Source: Cycas panzhihuaensis (Eukaryota; Cycadophyta). Taken from it: DNA of 64,000 bases. The notes under the pieces were generated by a model. It made no database searches and was not told where the DNA came from. It worked only from the letters and a program-made list of their open reading frames with translations. Shown here in pieces: positions 23,378 to 33,800 of the stretch (position 1 is the first letter of the stretch; every line of letters starts with the position of its first letter). A program made the translations under genes and the position numbers. The stretch is taken from NCBI GenBank assembly GCA_023213395.1, contig CM041465.1, positions 185,387,741-185,451,740 on the forward strand. Direction: 5' to 3'.

Positions 23378-23873
23378 TCCCTCGGCGATTCCTTCGCCTT
23401 GCCCTGAAACGAGCCTAAACTACCATCTTAAGGTGTCCCCATTCTTCCCAACCACGGGTAGAGTGGCAACTTAAGATGGATTCCTCCTTTTTTTTAGGTT
23501 CCTTAGCGGAACCCGTGTTCCCATACTCTCTTGGGAACCCTTATGTCGTCTTGCTTGGGCATCCCCAATCGAGAAGACACTGGGGCATCGTTGCTCCCCT
23601 TTCACCTTGCCGGTTTCCTTCGCATATCCCGCTATGCTCTCCTGTAGACATGTACTCCGTCCTGCTCCCTAACCTCACACTTCTATGTCGTCCCGCTCAC
23701 GGCGTGTGTGTGTGCCCCTGTTAGGCGTGTGGTCGTACATGGGAGGAAACGTGTGCATCATATAACAAAACATACACAACATAAAACATCTGCAACATAA
23801 CATTCACAATACACAAGAATAAATATACATATCATCCACATGCGATACATCATACCTGACATCTCATATCCAA
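23378..23873. other. Element B spacer between pol remnant and antisense gene
   Basis: No domain seen. It parallels A 36434-36904 (shared CTTAAGATGGATTC and the GTCGT/TGTGTGTG area). Confidence 0.55.
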
Positions 23874-23893
23874 ATGGGGTCCATTCACCCCAT
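23874..23893. other. Perfect hairpin near the 3' end of the element B antisense gene
   Basis: ATGGGGT, six-base loop, ACCCCAT. The same stem with a different loop is at 36905-36925 in A. Confidence 0.65.
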
Positions 23894-24590
23894 GCATATA
23901 TATATACATATCCAAAAATCATATCATCATACATCACAGGAAGCGTCCTTGCGGGGGTACAATCATATGGTCCTATATATGACCCCACAGGCCCGTGCTT
24001 TCCCTGTCGATCTCCATACATGCCCTCTTCAGGCCGCCTCCAGGGTGCCATCTCCTGTCTCTGTGATCCCTCTCCGGGACCACATGCCTCCGAGGCTCCT
24101 CCAGGCCTCCGCCACGCCTGCCTCACTCTCCTCATCCCTAGGTCATCTCGGTCGTCGCCGCAGGGTCCGTGTCTGCTCGGCTCGACCTCGAGACCATCTG
24201 TGCTACTAGGCGATCGTATTTGGCCCGGATACGATCTCGCTCTCCCGAGTACCTCCTCTGTCATCACAGACGCTCTGTGGCGATTATCGGTGGGTCTGCT
24301 CTCGCTATCTCACTTTGCACCACCACATGCCTCTAGAGCACTGTCCTCAGCTCTTCTCTCTCGCGTCGCGCGTCATCTCGCTTCGCGTCTCGCATCATCT
24401 CTCTCCTGCGATCGTCCACAGGATGTAGCGTGCTCTTGGGACTCTGCAGCCCATATGTCCCTCGCCCTCACCATCGGGGCGAATGCCTCTCTGTGGGCTC
24501 CCGCTGCTCTAGGCTCATCGCCTGCCTGGATGAGCGGTTGCCCCTCTGCGTACACCTGAGGGCCTATCAGTCTCCTGATCTCTGCTGTAC

Positions 24591-24693
24591 CTGCCAATGC
24601 AACACGCCATGTGTCAGTATATATATACCATGATTAAATCAAACCAAACATCTATCTGGATGCTAAATGACATTGGAAAAGGTTGGCTCTCAC
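24591..24693 (-). other. Intron 2 of the element B antisense gene
   Basis: Minus strand donor CAACAG/GTGAGAG and acceptor TTGGCAG/GTACAG, 103 nt, AT-rich between GC-rich exons. In A the donor is kept but the acceptor AG is lost (GGCGGT at about 37635-37640). Confidence 0.65.
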
Positions 24694-25868
24694 CTGTTGT
24701 GGCCGCCTTCTCCTCCGGTCGCGCAGCATCCTCTCCTCACGGATCTCACTTGGTAGTAGGTGCCTCGTCTTCGGCACCTCCTGCACTGGGTCCCTCTCCT
24801 CGTGGGGCGGCCCAGCTCTCGTCCCTGCGGATCCCATCGCGATCCGTAGCCTGCGGGCCCTAGTCACGGGTCCCCTGACCTCGCCCTGCGCTCCTGATGG
24901 GCCTGCCTCTCCTCCGGCAGCCCCGGATGGACCCTCTGCACATCTGCTTGTCACGAAGGACCTGCCTCCCCTGCAGGTCGTGACGGGCCGGCCCCACTAT
25001 CTCCACTATCCCCATCATCACTGCTGTCATCTCCCGCGGATACTCCTGCTCCGCTTGCCTCATCGTCACTATCCCACCTCACCATCCTGTAAGGCTCAAC
25101 TATGTAGTCTGGGAGGGTGAGGAGGTCTAGTGATGTCACCTCCACCGATCGTCTGACGTGGGCTCTGTCCTCTGTCCCCCTCAGTCGAGTTTGCCATCTG
25201 TGGACCATTGGGGCCTGATCTGTGATAGGGTGAGGTCCCCGGGTGCCACCGCTGGAAGTGATCGAAATACCAACACCGTAACGTGCTATATGATAACCCT
25301 CCTCTGGGGACGTCTTGATAGTGTCCACGGTGCGACTAGGTTCGCCGCCATCGAGTGCCGGTCCATCCTCTCGCCCGGCTTCGTGGCGGCTCGCATCCAT
25401 CCATCCTCACGGTATCTCTCTATAGTTACATTTCGAAATCAGGAGCGAATACGCAGTATGATCATCTTCCTCACTCGAGGAATCACGGATAGTAGAACTG
25501 CGGAGGGTGCTCCCCTCCGATCCCACACCCGGCTCTGTGAAGAACAGGCTGCCTCCTGTGTCTTTGCCTCGGTCTTTGGTAGCGTCCGAGTCTCACCGGC
25601 CTCCCATCAGCCGGAACTCCCGATGTCCATGGGATATCCCTCGCCGTGACCATCACATCCCCACATGGTAGGTGGAACACATGCCTCCTCCGGTCCCAAT
25701 GGTACACTATATCTACCGGCTGACCTGCAGTGGGTGTGTCTTGAGGTGTCTTGAGGGCCTTATGCAGGCCACACCTCTCGGCATGTCCCTATCCTCCTGA
25801 GTCATCATCTCCATGTAACTCAGCATAGCCATACCAACGTTCTCGCGGTTATCTACTGCGAGGATAGC

Positions 25869-26330
25869 CTGTTCACATCAAAAAACTTCAAGTCAGTCTC
25901 ATGTCAGCTATTATTACCTCTCTCTCTCTCAAATCTCTCTCTGCCTAAGATTTGGGGCTCTTTAGCCCTCATGTCTATTTTACGCCTTCACGCGCCGTCT
26001 GGCGCCAAACTTAGTGGTACAGCTAAGTTGCACGGGTCCGTGGCGATTCGGGCCTGGCGATGATCGCGTTCGCGATCATTCTTGATGCAACAGTGACCCC
26101 CTAAAGGGGCATTTTACGCCGAAACCAAAATTTTTTCGGTGGACCAGTGGGGCCCACCGAGACCGAGCTCCTAATGCCCGGTCCCGCCTCTTTCTGGGTC
26201 CGATTCGGATCCCGGGAAGCCTTCCGTTGCCCATAAGGGGCACTAAACTATGCAAAATAACTTTAAAAACTACAAAAAGCAACAAAACTTTGAACTTCAA
26301 TTTGGGTCAGGTTTAGTGATTTCCACTCAC
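25869..26330 (-). other. Intron 1 of the element B antisense gene
   Basis: 462 nt, donor CCA/GTGAGTGG and acceptor GTGAACAG/GCTATC. The matching intron in A (39348-38889) is 460 nt with donor CTA/GTGAGTGG and acceptor TTGCAG/ACAATT. Both are phase 0, and the two copies have unlike interiors but alike edges. Confidence 0.75.
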
Positions 26331-26508
26331 TGGATCTGGTCTCGCTACTGCCATGTCGTCTGGTCGGTCGTGCTGGCTCTCTCTGCTCTCTAATCTGACA
26401 GTCTGATCTCCCTCTGCGTGCCTCTGAAGTTGGGCGGCGCTCATACGTAAGGGAATGGCTCGGTTTCATACGAGCTGGTGAAAATGAATCCATTTTCCCG
26501 TTCATTTC

Positions 26509-26516
26509 CTTATATA
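26509..26516 (-). promoter_or_regulatory. TATA box of the element B antisense gene
   Basis: Minus strand reads CCGCCTATATAAGGA, a strong TATA box about 155 nt upstream of the inferred start codon. A has CCGCCTACATAAGGA at the same place (39528-39535). A start of transcription near 26480 would leave a leader with an upstream ATG at 26469. Confidence 0.6.
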
Positions 26517-27009
26517 GGCGGGGCCCCCAACGGGCACTTCCTCTGTTTTAGGTCTCGCGTCAGTCGTTGGGACTGTCTCGTTGCCCCGATTACCTTTGCC
26601 TTCTGGCCCTGTCGTCAATCGCGCTATGTTGATGCCCCTTTTTTCCCTCCTGCAAGGGCATTTATGGTGCGTCGTCATCGCGCTATTGGCCAGGGCCCTT
26701 CTGCATCGTTTTACGCGCTACTCCCGTGCCTGCCCGAGTTTATACTCGTTTGGCTCGTTTCGTCACCCTGGACTCATTTTCGCGACCCTTTTATGCTCTT
26801 GGGGTCCCTAAAGGAATGCCCCCACTCGGGGCATGTTTCGCTTTCTAAAGCGACCTTTTGGCACTCGAGGTTTTCCCTTCCGATAGCTCTCCGCCGTGAT
26901 CGGATTGTTTGTTCTCACCACAGGTTACCTCATTGCTAGGTCCTCCTACCCTTCACGGCCATTTCTGGCGACTTGTTGTGCGTTGCTTTCATCACCCATC
27001 GATTGCTTG
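26517..27009. other. Element B region upstream of the antisense promoter
   Basis: Parallels A 39540-40060. No domain in either strand; it probably holds the antisense promoter on one side and the start of the extra RNase H frame on the other. Confidence 0.45.
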
Positions 27010-27410
27010 GATTTTGTGTCATGGGTAATGTCTACATCTTCTGAAGCCGGAAGTCGCGGTAATCTGGACCTTCTGCCGCTACATGGATCCTCATGACCCT
27101 TACGGACATGATCTCCTCGCTCACGGGATCTCCCTCCCAGAGGCTACTAACAACGAAGCTGAGTATACAGTTGTTATTGAAGCCCTTACTGATGCTCTCT
27201 GTTTCCATCACGGACCCATTATTTTGTTTTGTGACTCTCAAGTTGTGGTGTCCCATCTCACCCAGGTTTACCAGGTGCGATGCCCTCACTTGAGGACTCT
27301 TGCTTCTGCGCGGTCCCTCCTTGCCCACTTCTTCCATTGATATCCGGCATATCCCTCGGGCCCTCAGCGAGGCGGATAGCCTCGTTCGCCTCATCCTTGG
27401 TAGTCTCTCC
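27010..27410 (+). pseudogene. Element B extra RNase H-like domain (RVT_3 type), broken
   Basis: Text includes GSRGN near 27050, ATNNEAEYTVVIEALTDAL at about 27144-27200, ILFCDSQVVVSHLTQVYQVR at about 27220-27280, and EADSLVRLIL near 27370. These are the RNase H fold positions: first strand Asp (here replaced, SSEAG where A has FTDGG), Glu of NNEAE, Asp of CDSQ and Asp of EADSL. In known Tat elements an added archaeal-like RNase H (aRNH) accompanies pol. Here it lies after the integrase remnant, beyond the antisense gene. Frame breaks surround 27080 and 27340. Confidence 0.8.
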
Positions 27411-27814
27411 CTTCTTCTTGGCCAGTCCACGAGGTTTGCTGGCCTTCCGTCGCCCAAGCCCGGGTCGTCATCACTCTGTTTCGCGATCCGTTTGCACCTC
27501 TGAAACTAGGTTACTAATGAGGTAAAACTATGGTATCCACTATTTGTTCTTTATTTAGCTATGCATGTTCTTTTGCATCCTTTGTGGTGGGGCGGCCCCT
27601 CACATCCCATCCTCGATCGATTTCGGTGGCCCATAAGCGGCCCTATGTTGTCTCCACCGTTTTCGTATCCGCATTCGCCACGACACTTTCATGGCACCCT
27701 TGCCTACTGTTATGATCTTGATTGATATATCTATATACACATGTACTCTTGGCAGTTGTGTTGCCGGCATTCGCCATTGCACCGAGCTTCCGGCGAGGCT
27801 CTGCGCCGAGGCGG
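27411..27814 (+). other. Element B 3' untranslated stretch before the LTR
   Basis: No domain seen. The last bases (CCGAGGCGG) are a weak purine tract before the LTR. Confidence 0.5.
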
Positions 27815-30340
27815 TGTTTCCGGCTTCGGTGAATGGATACGGAATCACCGACTCGGTAAGTGCGGTATGTCTCTTGCATTATCATCGCTTTCTTTTCTTG
27901 GATGTTTGCTTGCGTATCGCATGTGTATGACTTGTGGGCGACCTTGTAGTCGTCCACCTATTTTAGCCTATGACGTATAGCGAGGCACACTCGGTGAGTG
28001 TGGCACCCTAGTGACCGTATTACTTCCCGCGTCTGCCCTCCTCGCTCCAGGATCCACTAGGTTTGCGCCACCTCCTCTCGTGTGATGACTCATCATCGTT
28101 TGGTCAACTTGCCACCCCACTCGAGCCCTATTTTTGCTCCTTTGGACCCGTTTTTTTGGCTTGTTTGCTCCCGGGTGGGTGTTTTAGCGTTATGTCAGCT
28201 TTTCGGTCGTACGCCACACTGGGTGGTGGGTGGGCCCCATTCTCGACCCTAGCGCATCTGCCGGATTTTTGTGATGCAGCCGGGAATCATGATCTGCGAA
28301 TTTTCGTGATACGGCTATCTCAGTTATTTTTAAAATGCCGTAGTGGCGATTTCGCATTTATTGCGAAGCGCCCGCGTATTTCTCTTTATTTCTCCTCCGG
28401 TAGCGCCCTAATCGCACGCTTTAAGGTTTTGCTTGAGTACTTAAGCCCTTTTGGCTCATTTTCAAAGATCTTTTGCTCACTTTTGGAGTTGCTCTCAAGA
28501 AAAACACTCTACTGCTCTGCTCTTCTCTGCTTTGTTTCTGCTGCTGCTGGACTGCACTCTTCATACAGCACCTAGCTCTCCTTTGGCTTGGCTGAGACAT
28601 TCTCTCGGCCCTCAAGCCTGGAGGGCTCCTTTGAAGCGGTTTCCAGCTGGTTTCTACCCGGGCAGTCTATGAGTTCCACGTTTGCAGGCGTTCCCCCGTC
28701 ACACCCCGTAGTAGGGCCTCAAGCCTGCTTCACTCCAGATCTGGGCTATTTCTCCAGCCCTTCTTCGCTGTCCTTTAGCTGAGGCAAATCCCTTGCCTCC
28801 CTTTCCCAGGTATTCTTCATTTTGCATTTGTGTTTTTTTGTGATATTTATGCCCTGGCTTATTTGTTCCTACTTATTTCGTGAGAGTTGGTTTTCCTCCT
28901 TGAGGGCTGTTATCTGCTCTCCACTGTGCTTCTTACTGCGTTCTTTGTCAAAGGCCGCGGCGTTGAGGGGCTGCATAGGTTTTGGAGAGGAGCTGGGTGG
29001 ATTCCGTACCACCTTCCACGCTCCTAAGGCTCTTAGCCCCCCAAAACCTCCCTCTCACCTCGTGCTTCCCTTGGCTTACAAACAAGGGTTTGAAGGCTCC
29101 CTTTGGTTGCCCAAACCCGGTACATCACAAGTTGCAGTGCTGATTTGGGACCCTTTGTTCAGGTTTAGGTGCCCTCCATAGGCCCCAACGGCGGGTTCTT
29201 GGTTCACTCTTGCTTCCCGGTCACCCGGTTTGCTCCCCGTAGCACCCCGGTTCCCCGTGGATATCTTTGGGCCTCTCTTGCCCTTTTTTGCAGCCATTTT
29301 CCAGCCTTGGTTCTTCACTTTCTCCTCGCTGCCTTGTGGCTCCTGGGGGGAGGTTTGGGCACCGTTTGTGGGAGGTAGGCCACTCCGAGGCTTGCCTTGC
29401 TGTTTCCTTTCATTTGGATCATTTTCCTTTGGTATTTTCCTTATTGGACTAACACTAACGCATGCATATTTAGACTCTTGTTTATGTTGCTAGACATATA
29501 TTGTTAGATCTTTGTGTTGCGTGTTAGTGCCCTTCCTCGGGAAGAGGAGACCCTTGTTGCTTGCGGTACTCGAGGCAGCGAGAGCGTTGGATTGGCCTCT
29601 CTAGGTAAGTGCTCTTTGCATGTATCGTGTTTTATGCTATCTCATTTACTAGTTAGCGTTCCTTTCCTTCCTTTGGTATTGCATTTACTTTTCCGGGGAG
29701 GGTAAGGAACCCCTTTTCGCCCATGCTGCATCCCACATCCAGTGCGTTGCAGGTGGTTCGGTGCTCCTCGTGGAGGCTACGTCATCTCGCACGCCTTCGG
29801 CCCAAGTGCACGCTCCCTTCCTCTTCGCTACCCTTGTTCTTCCTTTTATTCCTTTCTTAGTAATTAGAACATTGAAAGATTAAAAGGGGAAATTACTTTT
29901 GTATTTGCTTGCGATTTGTTTGCTTTGTTGCATGCACTCCCTATTATCCGTAGGAAAGATTGTAAGAGTTTTCTTTGTCCTTACCTTTCCTTCCTTCTCC
30001 TTAACACGAGCGCCTTGCTTCCCACATCGCTCGTGTACGTTAGGTTGCATAGGTTGCTTTTGGCCTATCTCTTTTAGGTTCCTTCCCTCTCCCTTGGCCA
30101 CCCAAGGGTGGGAGGGTCCTACTCCGGGCCAACTCGGGTTCATCCTCGTACCTTCGCCCCTTGCTTAAGGTGGTGGAGGTCACCCAATAGTAGCCATACT
30201 CCATTGCGGATCCCGAACTTCTCGCTCAAGACGGGCGCCTACGTGGTAGTTACCTGCCTTTTAGGTTCCACTTTCTATCATTCCATCACTTACTCCTCCC
30301 ACGCCTATCGTTAGGTAGTTATCCCAGTAGGCTGGCGTCA
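27815..30340 (+). repeat. Element B 3' LTR
   Basis: Begins TGTTTCCGGCTTCGG and ends GGCTGGCGTCA, followed by the GCGTC duplicate. Contains several short perfect hairpins (27986-28002, 29532-29544, 29764-29775, 30091-30108). Confidence 0.9.
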
Positions 30341-30345
30341 GCGTC

Positions 30346-32100
30346 TTCTTCATCTGTACATGTGCCTCCTACAGCAAATGACTCTTCCACCTGCGTACCC
30401 TCATCCCATGCCATGTCTACACTGGCTCCCAGGGCAAGTGTTGCGCCATCCATCCATAACCATGGTCCTGTTTCTTCAGGACCCGTTTGCAGTATGTCCT
30501 TCCCCCAGCTTGGAGTTAGCATGCCATTCAAGGTCAAATGAATGTGCCACCTTCAAAGCGTAGCATATCGTTTCCTAGTAGGCCTCGAGGTCCTACTAAT
30601 GCTATCATATCAACTATGTAGGACTCGCTCCTACATACATTTAAAACCCATCTAGTGGTCCTTCCTTTATGTGCCCCTGTGTTGCGTCTCAACCTTGGGG
30701 GCAGAGTAGGGGAAACCATCTTCCTACTTATGGGGTGGACCCGTTACACCTCTATGGGGTTGTGCCACCTACGGGTGGCCCATATGGGCGTAATTGGTCC
30801 CGCACCCTTCATTTCTACCATCCAGCGTAACTCCTGTTGCCACGCCTTCGCAAGGAAGCATGCCTCCCTTCCAAGGCGTTTATCCGCAACCCCCTTTCCA
30901 ACAAGAGGAATTTCCCCAAGGGGAATGGGTTTACCACCTCCATCCATTCCTGTTTCTTTCGTTTCGTCGATCCTTTAGCCTATGTGAGGATCGTCCCTTC
31001 ATAGACTGGGTTGACGTTGTTATCCGTTGAGGCACTATGGACTAACTTGTCGCCTCACCCTCCTAAATTTCCTAAATTTGGATGAACTTCGTCATGAGAC
31101 CCAATTGAGCATGTGCGTAGTTTCTCTATGGCATGCATAGATTATTGGGCTTACGGCCACATTACGATAAAGCTATTTACGTGATCCTTCTAGGGTGATG
31201 CCCTCAAGTGGTTTCTGGTCTCACCGCCTACTCTATTTATTCATTCTAGCAATTAGTGGATGAGTTCGTTAATTACTTTGGCGTAGCCCATCCATTCGAG
31301 AGTAGAATGAAAGCTCTCCTTTGCTTAAACAAGGTCACGATGAAATGAATCGTAACCCGTGAGGCGATTTCATGATCTCCTTCATTCTACTAAGGCCACG
31401 TTGCACGAAGAGTTGAAGTGAGATCTCTTCGTCAATGCATTTTACCCAAGTACATGTGGAAGTCCTCAAGATGGGGGCAACCACATGCGACTCCGCAATC
31501 ACGAGGTGCTTGGCGTTAGAGGCCATTGAGATCTAAGGCAGACTCAAAAAACCTCCTAAGCCCTCACAACGTCATGAGGCACCTCCCCCAGTGAAGGAAA
31601 CCAAACCTTCGCAACCTGCCAGGTCTACCTCTCATCCCACCGAAGGACCTTAGACCCTCTTACATTTGCTATTTGCTCATTCAAGCGCACGATGAAGGAG
31701 CTTAAACTCCAATCCCCTTCATCGACCTCCCATAAACTAGTTCAGCAAGCTTCTCGTGTCGTTCCCCAAAGGGGTAACACTAGCCTTCTCAAGCAAGGAG
31801 GATCGATCCTCCCCTTGAGAAGAGGTGGTGTTCCATCCACGGGGAGTGTTTCCACGATGATTCGCATTGTTGGGCACAACACCCACGTGATGCCCCGCAC
31901 GATTCGTCCCCTAGGCGGGCATCGAGACCTAATCTCGATCAACCCATTCATAGAAATCATTTCCCTAAACATGGGAAGCGTGGTCGTGATGTTCAATAAA
32001 GGAACAACGAGGCGGGATAGATCACGATTTTCATCCTTTGCATGGTAGAGGAAAGGGTGGCGAGGTTTATCTTCCTCTTGCTTCCCTAAGCGCCGTGCTC
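30346..32100 (+). pseudogene. Element A gag, main part, broken
   Basis: Resumes after B. A Pro/Ser-rich stretch (30360-31030) with PSFLPSSVTPVATPS and FQGVYPQPPFQQEEFPQGEW is followed by the gag domain from about 31073 (FDE/FDGTSS-like start, HVRSFSMACIDYWAYGH, ALKWF). A complete CX2HX4HX4C knuckle lies at 31829-31870 (CSIHGECFHDDSHC), a Tat-type variant in which His replaces the second Cys. Stops and frame changes occur throughout. Confidence 0.75.
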
Positions 32101-32559
32101 CATCACCTTCGTGGTCTTGTAACAAGGAAAGAAGGTGATTCGGATGCTTGAGACCACTCCCTCTACGCTTTGACTCGGTCTCAAGCCGCGAAGGAGGCAA
32201 CTAGTGTCTCTACATCTACCTCACACCTTGATCCTCCTCCAGAAGCCGTTTCTCTAAAGATTCTGCACTTCCCAAGAGCATTCTCGTCTAGCCCGGTCGA
32301 TTCGACTTTAGGAGAGCCCTTACCCAACCCACGGGTAGGGGTAGGCCTTTCTCTGTAGTCGAAGAGCTTCTTCGTGGTGTCGGGATATCCATCATGGACA
32401 TCTTGAGGAGTTGCCACGAGCAACGAGCACTCCTCTTAGAAGCTCTAGGATCAAGCGATGCGTCTGTTCACGCCTTAGGCACAACCCAAAGTTGCGAACC
32501 TGTCATCTCTTTCGATCCCAGAGATCTTCCCTCGTCCAGTGGAAGGAACGCTAATGGAA

Positions 32560-32900
32560 CTTCACTTTCACCATCACCATAGATACTTGATTGCACATTA
32601 TAAAGAACCATCATAAATAACAGTTCTTTCGTCAATGCCATGCCCTTATGCACCATGCAAGAGCTTGGCATTTCCGCCTTGGAACCCATTCCATGGCGTT
32701 ATCAGGGTTATGACGGTAGCGAGAAGACTCCCCTAGAATCCGTCTTGATACCTCTTACTCTCGAGGATAAGGCGCCGTTCTTGACATCGTTGTCCTCGAT
32801 GTTGGCGTTGATTACAACCTACTACGGGTCAACCATGGCTTGACCAAATAGGATCTGTGTTCTACCCATTGGGGCAACTTAAATTTGTCCATAACACAAA
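32560..32900 (+). pseudogene. Element A aspartic protease, broken
   Basis: Text IINNSSFVNAMPLCTMQELGIS at about 32606-32670 aligns with VVDNGSS..VMQELGI of B. The catalytic Asp is now Asn and the Gly is lost. The end, QPWLDQIG at about 32830, fits the GRPWL region. Confidence 0.7.
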
Positions 32901-33800
32901 TGAAAGTTGTCTCATGTGAGCCATCACTCACTAAATAAACTAGGCCTTACGCTCGAGCGAGCCATGGCCATCTGAATGGAAACAAAGCGCCCTTCCAATC
33001 ATGCCTCGCCTACTCCATCGAATCCACGATTCCTCTTATCATAAAGAAGATCTGCATCTTCTTCCTCTCGATTTAATCGTTTCACCCTCATTGGTGTCGG
33101 AAGCTATGGGTACCTCACTATGTTTGACGATGACGGGTCCCATAGTGAGGATAAGGGCCTTCCTCATCTTATTTCCTTCCTCCGCACTAGTCGGGGTATT
33201 CATCTAGTTCTAGATCTCCTCCTAGGACCCCTTTTGTCATAGAGCTCGATCACTTTCATATGTCACATGTCATCGCGCATGCGGTCATCGAGCTCCTATC
33301 TCTTCCTTTCCATCACCTTAGCGGTGATGGCATTGAGAGTTTTCCTCTTGCTCTTTATGAGGGATCTCTCCTTGACTCTCCCTTAGAATCCCTTAGGGAT
33401 GTCGGGCAGCTTACAGGTCATGCCGATCCTATCGCCCCTATGCCATCCCACCTCATCCATTCAAGTCGGGTCATCTATAGGATGGACTACTTGAGGACAA
33501 CGAGGCTTCTTGGAGCACTTAGCTGGCTCCACGCCCAGTTTACCTCTTGGTCACCACAAGCTTAGTCATTAGAAGATCCTAGCGATTGGGTCCACACTAG
33601 CTGACCCAATCCCTTCTCCCGTTTCTCTCTTCCTGTTGATCTTGCCCCCCTCTATTTCGAGGAGGGGAATGTTATGTGCATAGGGGCAACTTAGGACATA
33701 GTCCTTGCCCCAGACAAGATCATTAAGGTAGGGGCAGAATGTACCGATGAAGTGAGGGAATACTCCCTCTGTTCCGAGAATTTTGTGATGTGTTTGCATA
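32901..33800 (+). other. Element A protease-RT linker
   Basis: Parallels B 22171-23040. Broken coding text without a named domain; the last part has GIxPFIVTHNL-like residues typical just before Tat RT. Confidence 0.5.

Larger units (their letters stand above)
23940..26354 (-). pseudogene. Element B antisense gene: plant mobile domain (PMD) protein with two introns, broken
   Basis: Three exons read on the minus strand. Exon 1 (26354-26331) encodes MAVARPDP. Intron 1 (26330-25869) has GTGAGT at its donor and AACAG at its acceptor. Exon 2 (25868-24694) starts AILAVDNRENVGMAML and holds the PMD signature HWDRRRHVFHLPCGDV..VPADGRPV (about 25700-25590), then an acidic Ser/Asp/Gly tail. Intron 2 (24693-24591) is GTGAGAG...GGCAG. 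Exon 3 has an Arg/Glu-rich probable coiled coil and ends with GSYIGPYDCTPAR. PMD proteins such as MAIN and MAIL1 act in silencing of transposons (established). Exon 2 has at least two frameshifts, and the intron 2 phase does not join cleanly, so the copy is dead. Confidence 0.75.
16551..30340 (+). mobile_element. Element B: Tat-like Ty3/Gypsy relative of A with RT, RNase H and integrase deleted
   Basis: LTRs 16551-19072 and 27815-30340 (2522 and 2526 bp) are flanked by an exact 5-bp duplication GCGTC (16546-16550 and 30341-30345), and element A gag resumes afterwards. Internal order: primer site, gag, protease, RT N-terminus joined directly to the integrase C-terminus, antisense PMD gene, extra RNase H. 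It cannot supply its own RT or integrase and must have moved in trans, unless the deletion came after insertion. Confidence 0.9.

Noticed and set aside
23840-24559. 239-codon plus-strand frame, the longest of its kind in B
   Set aside because: Lies opposite the antisense PMD exon 3, whose conserved features are on the minus strand. The plus frame is Ser/Pro/Leu-rich, as expected of a complement of Arg/Glu/Gly-rich coding text.
25158-25649. 163-codon plus-strand frame
   Set aside because: Complement of the PMD exon 2; the minus strand carries the recognised domain.
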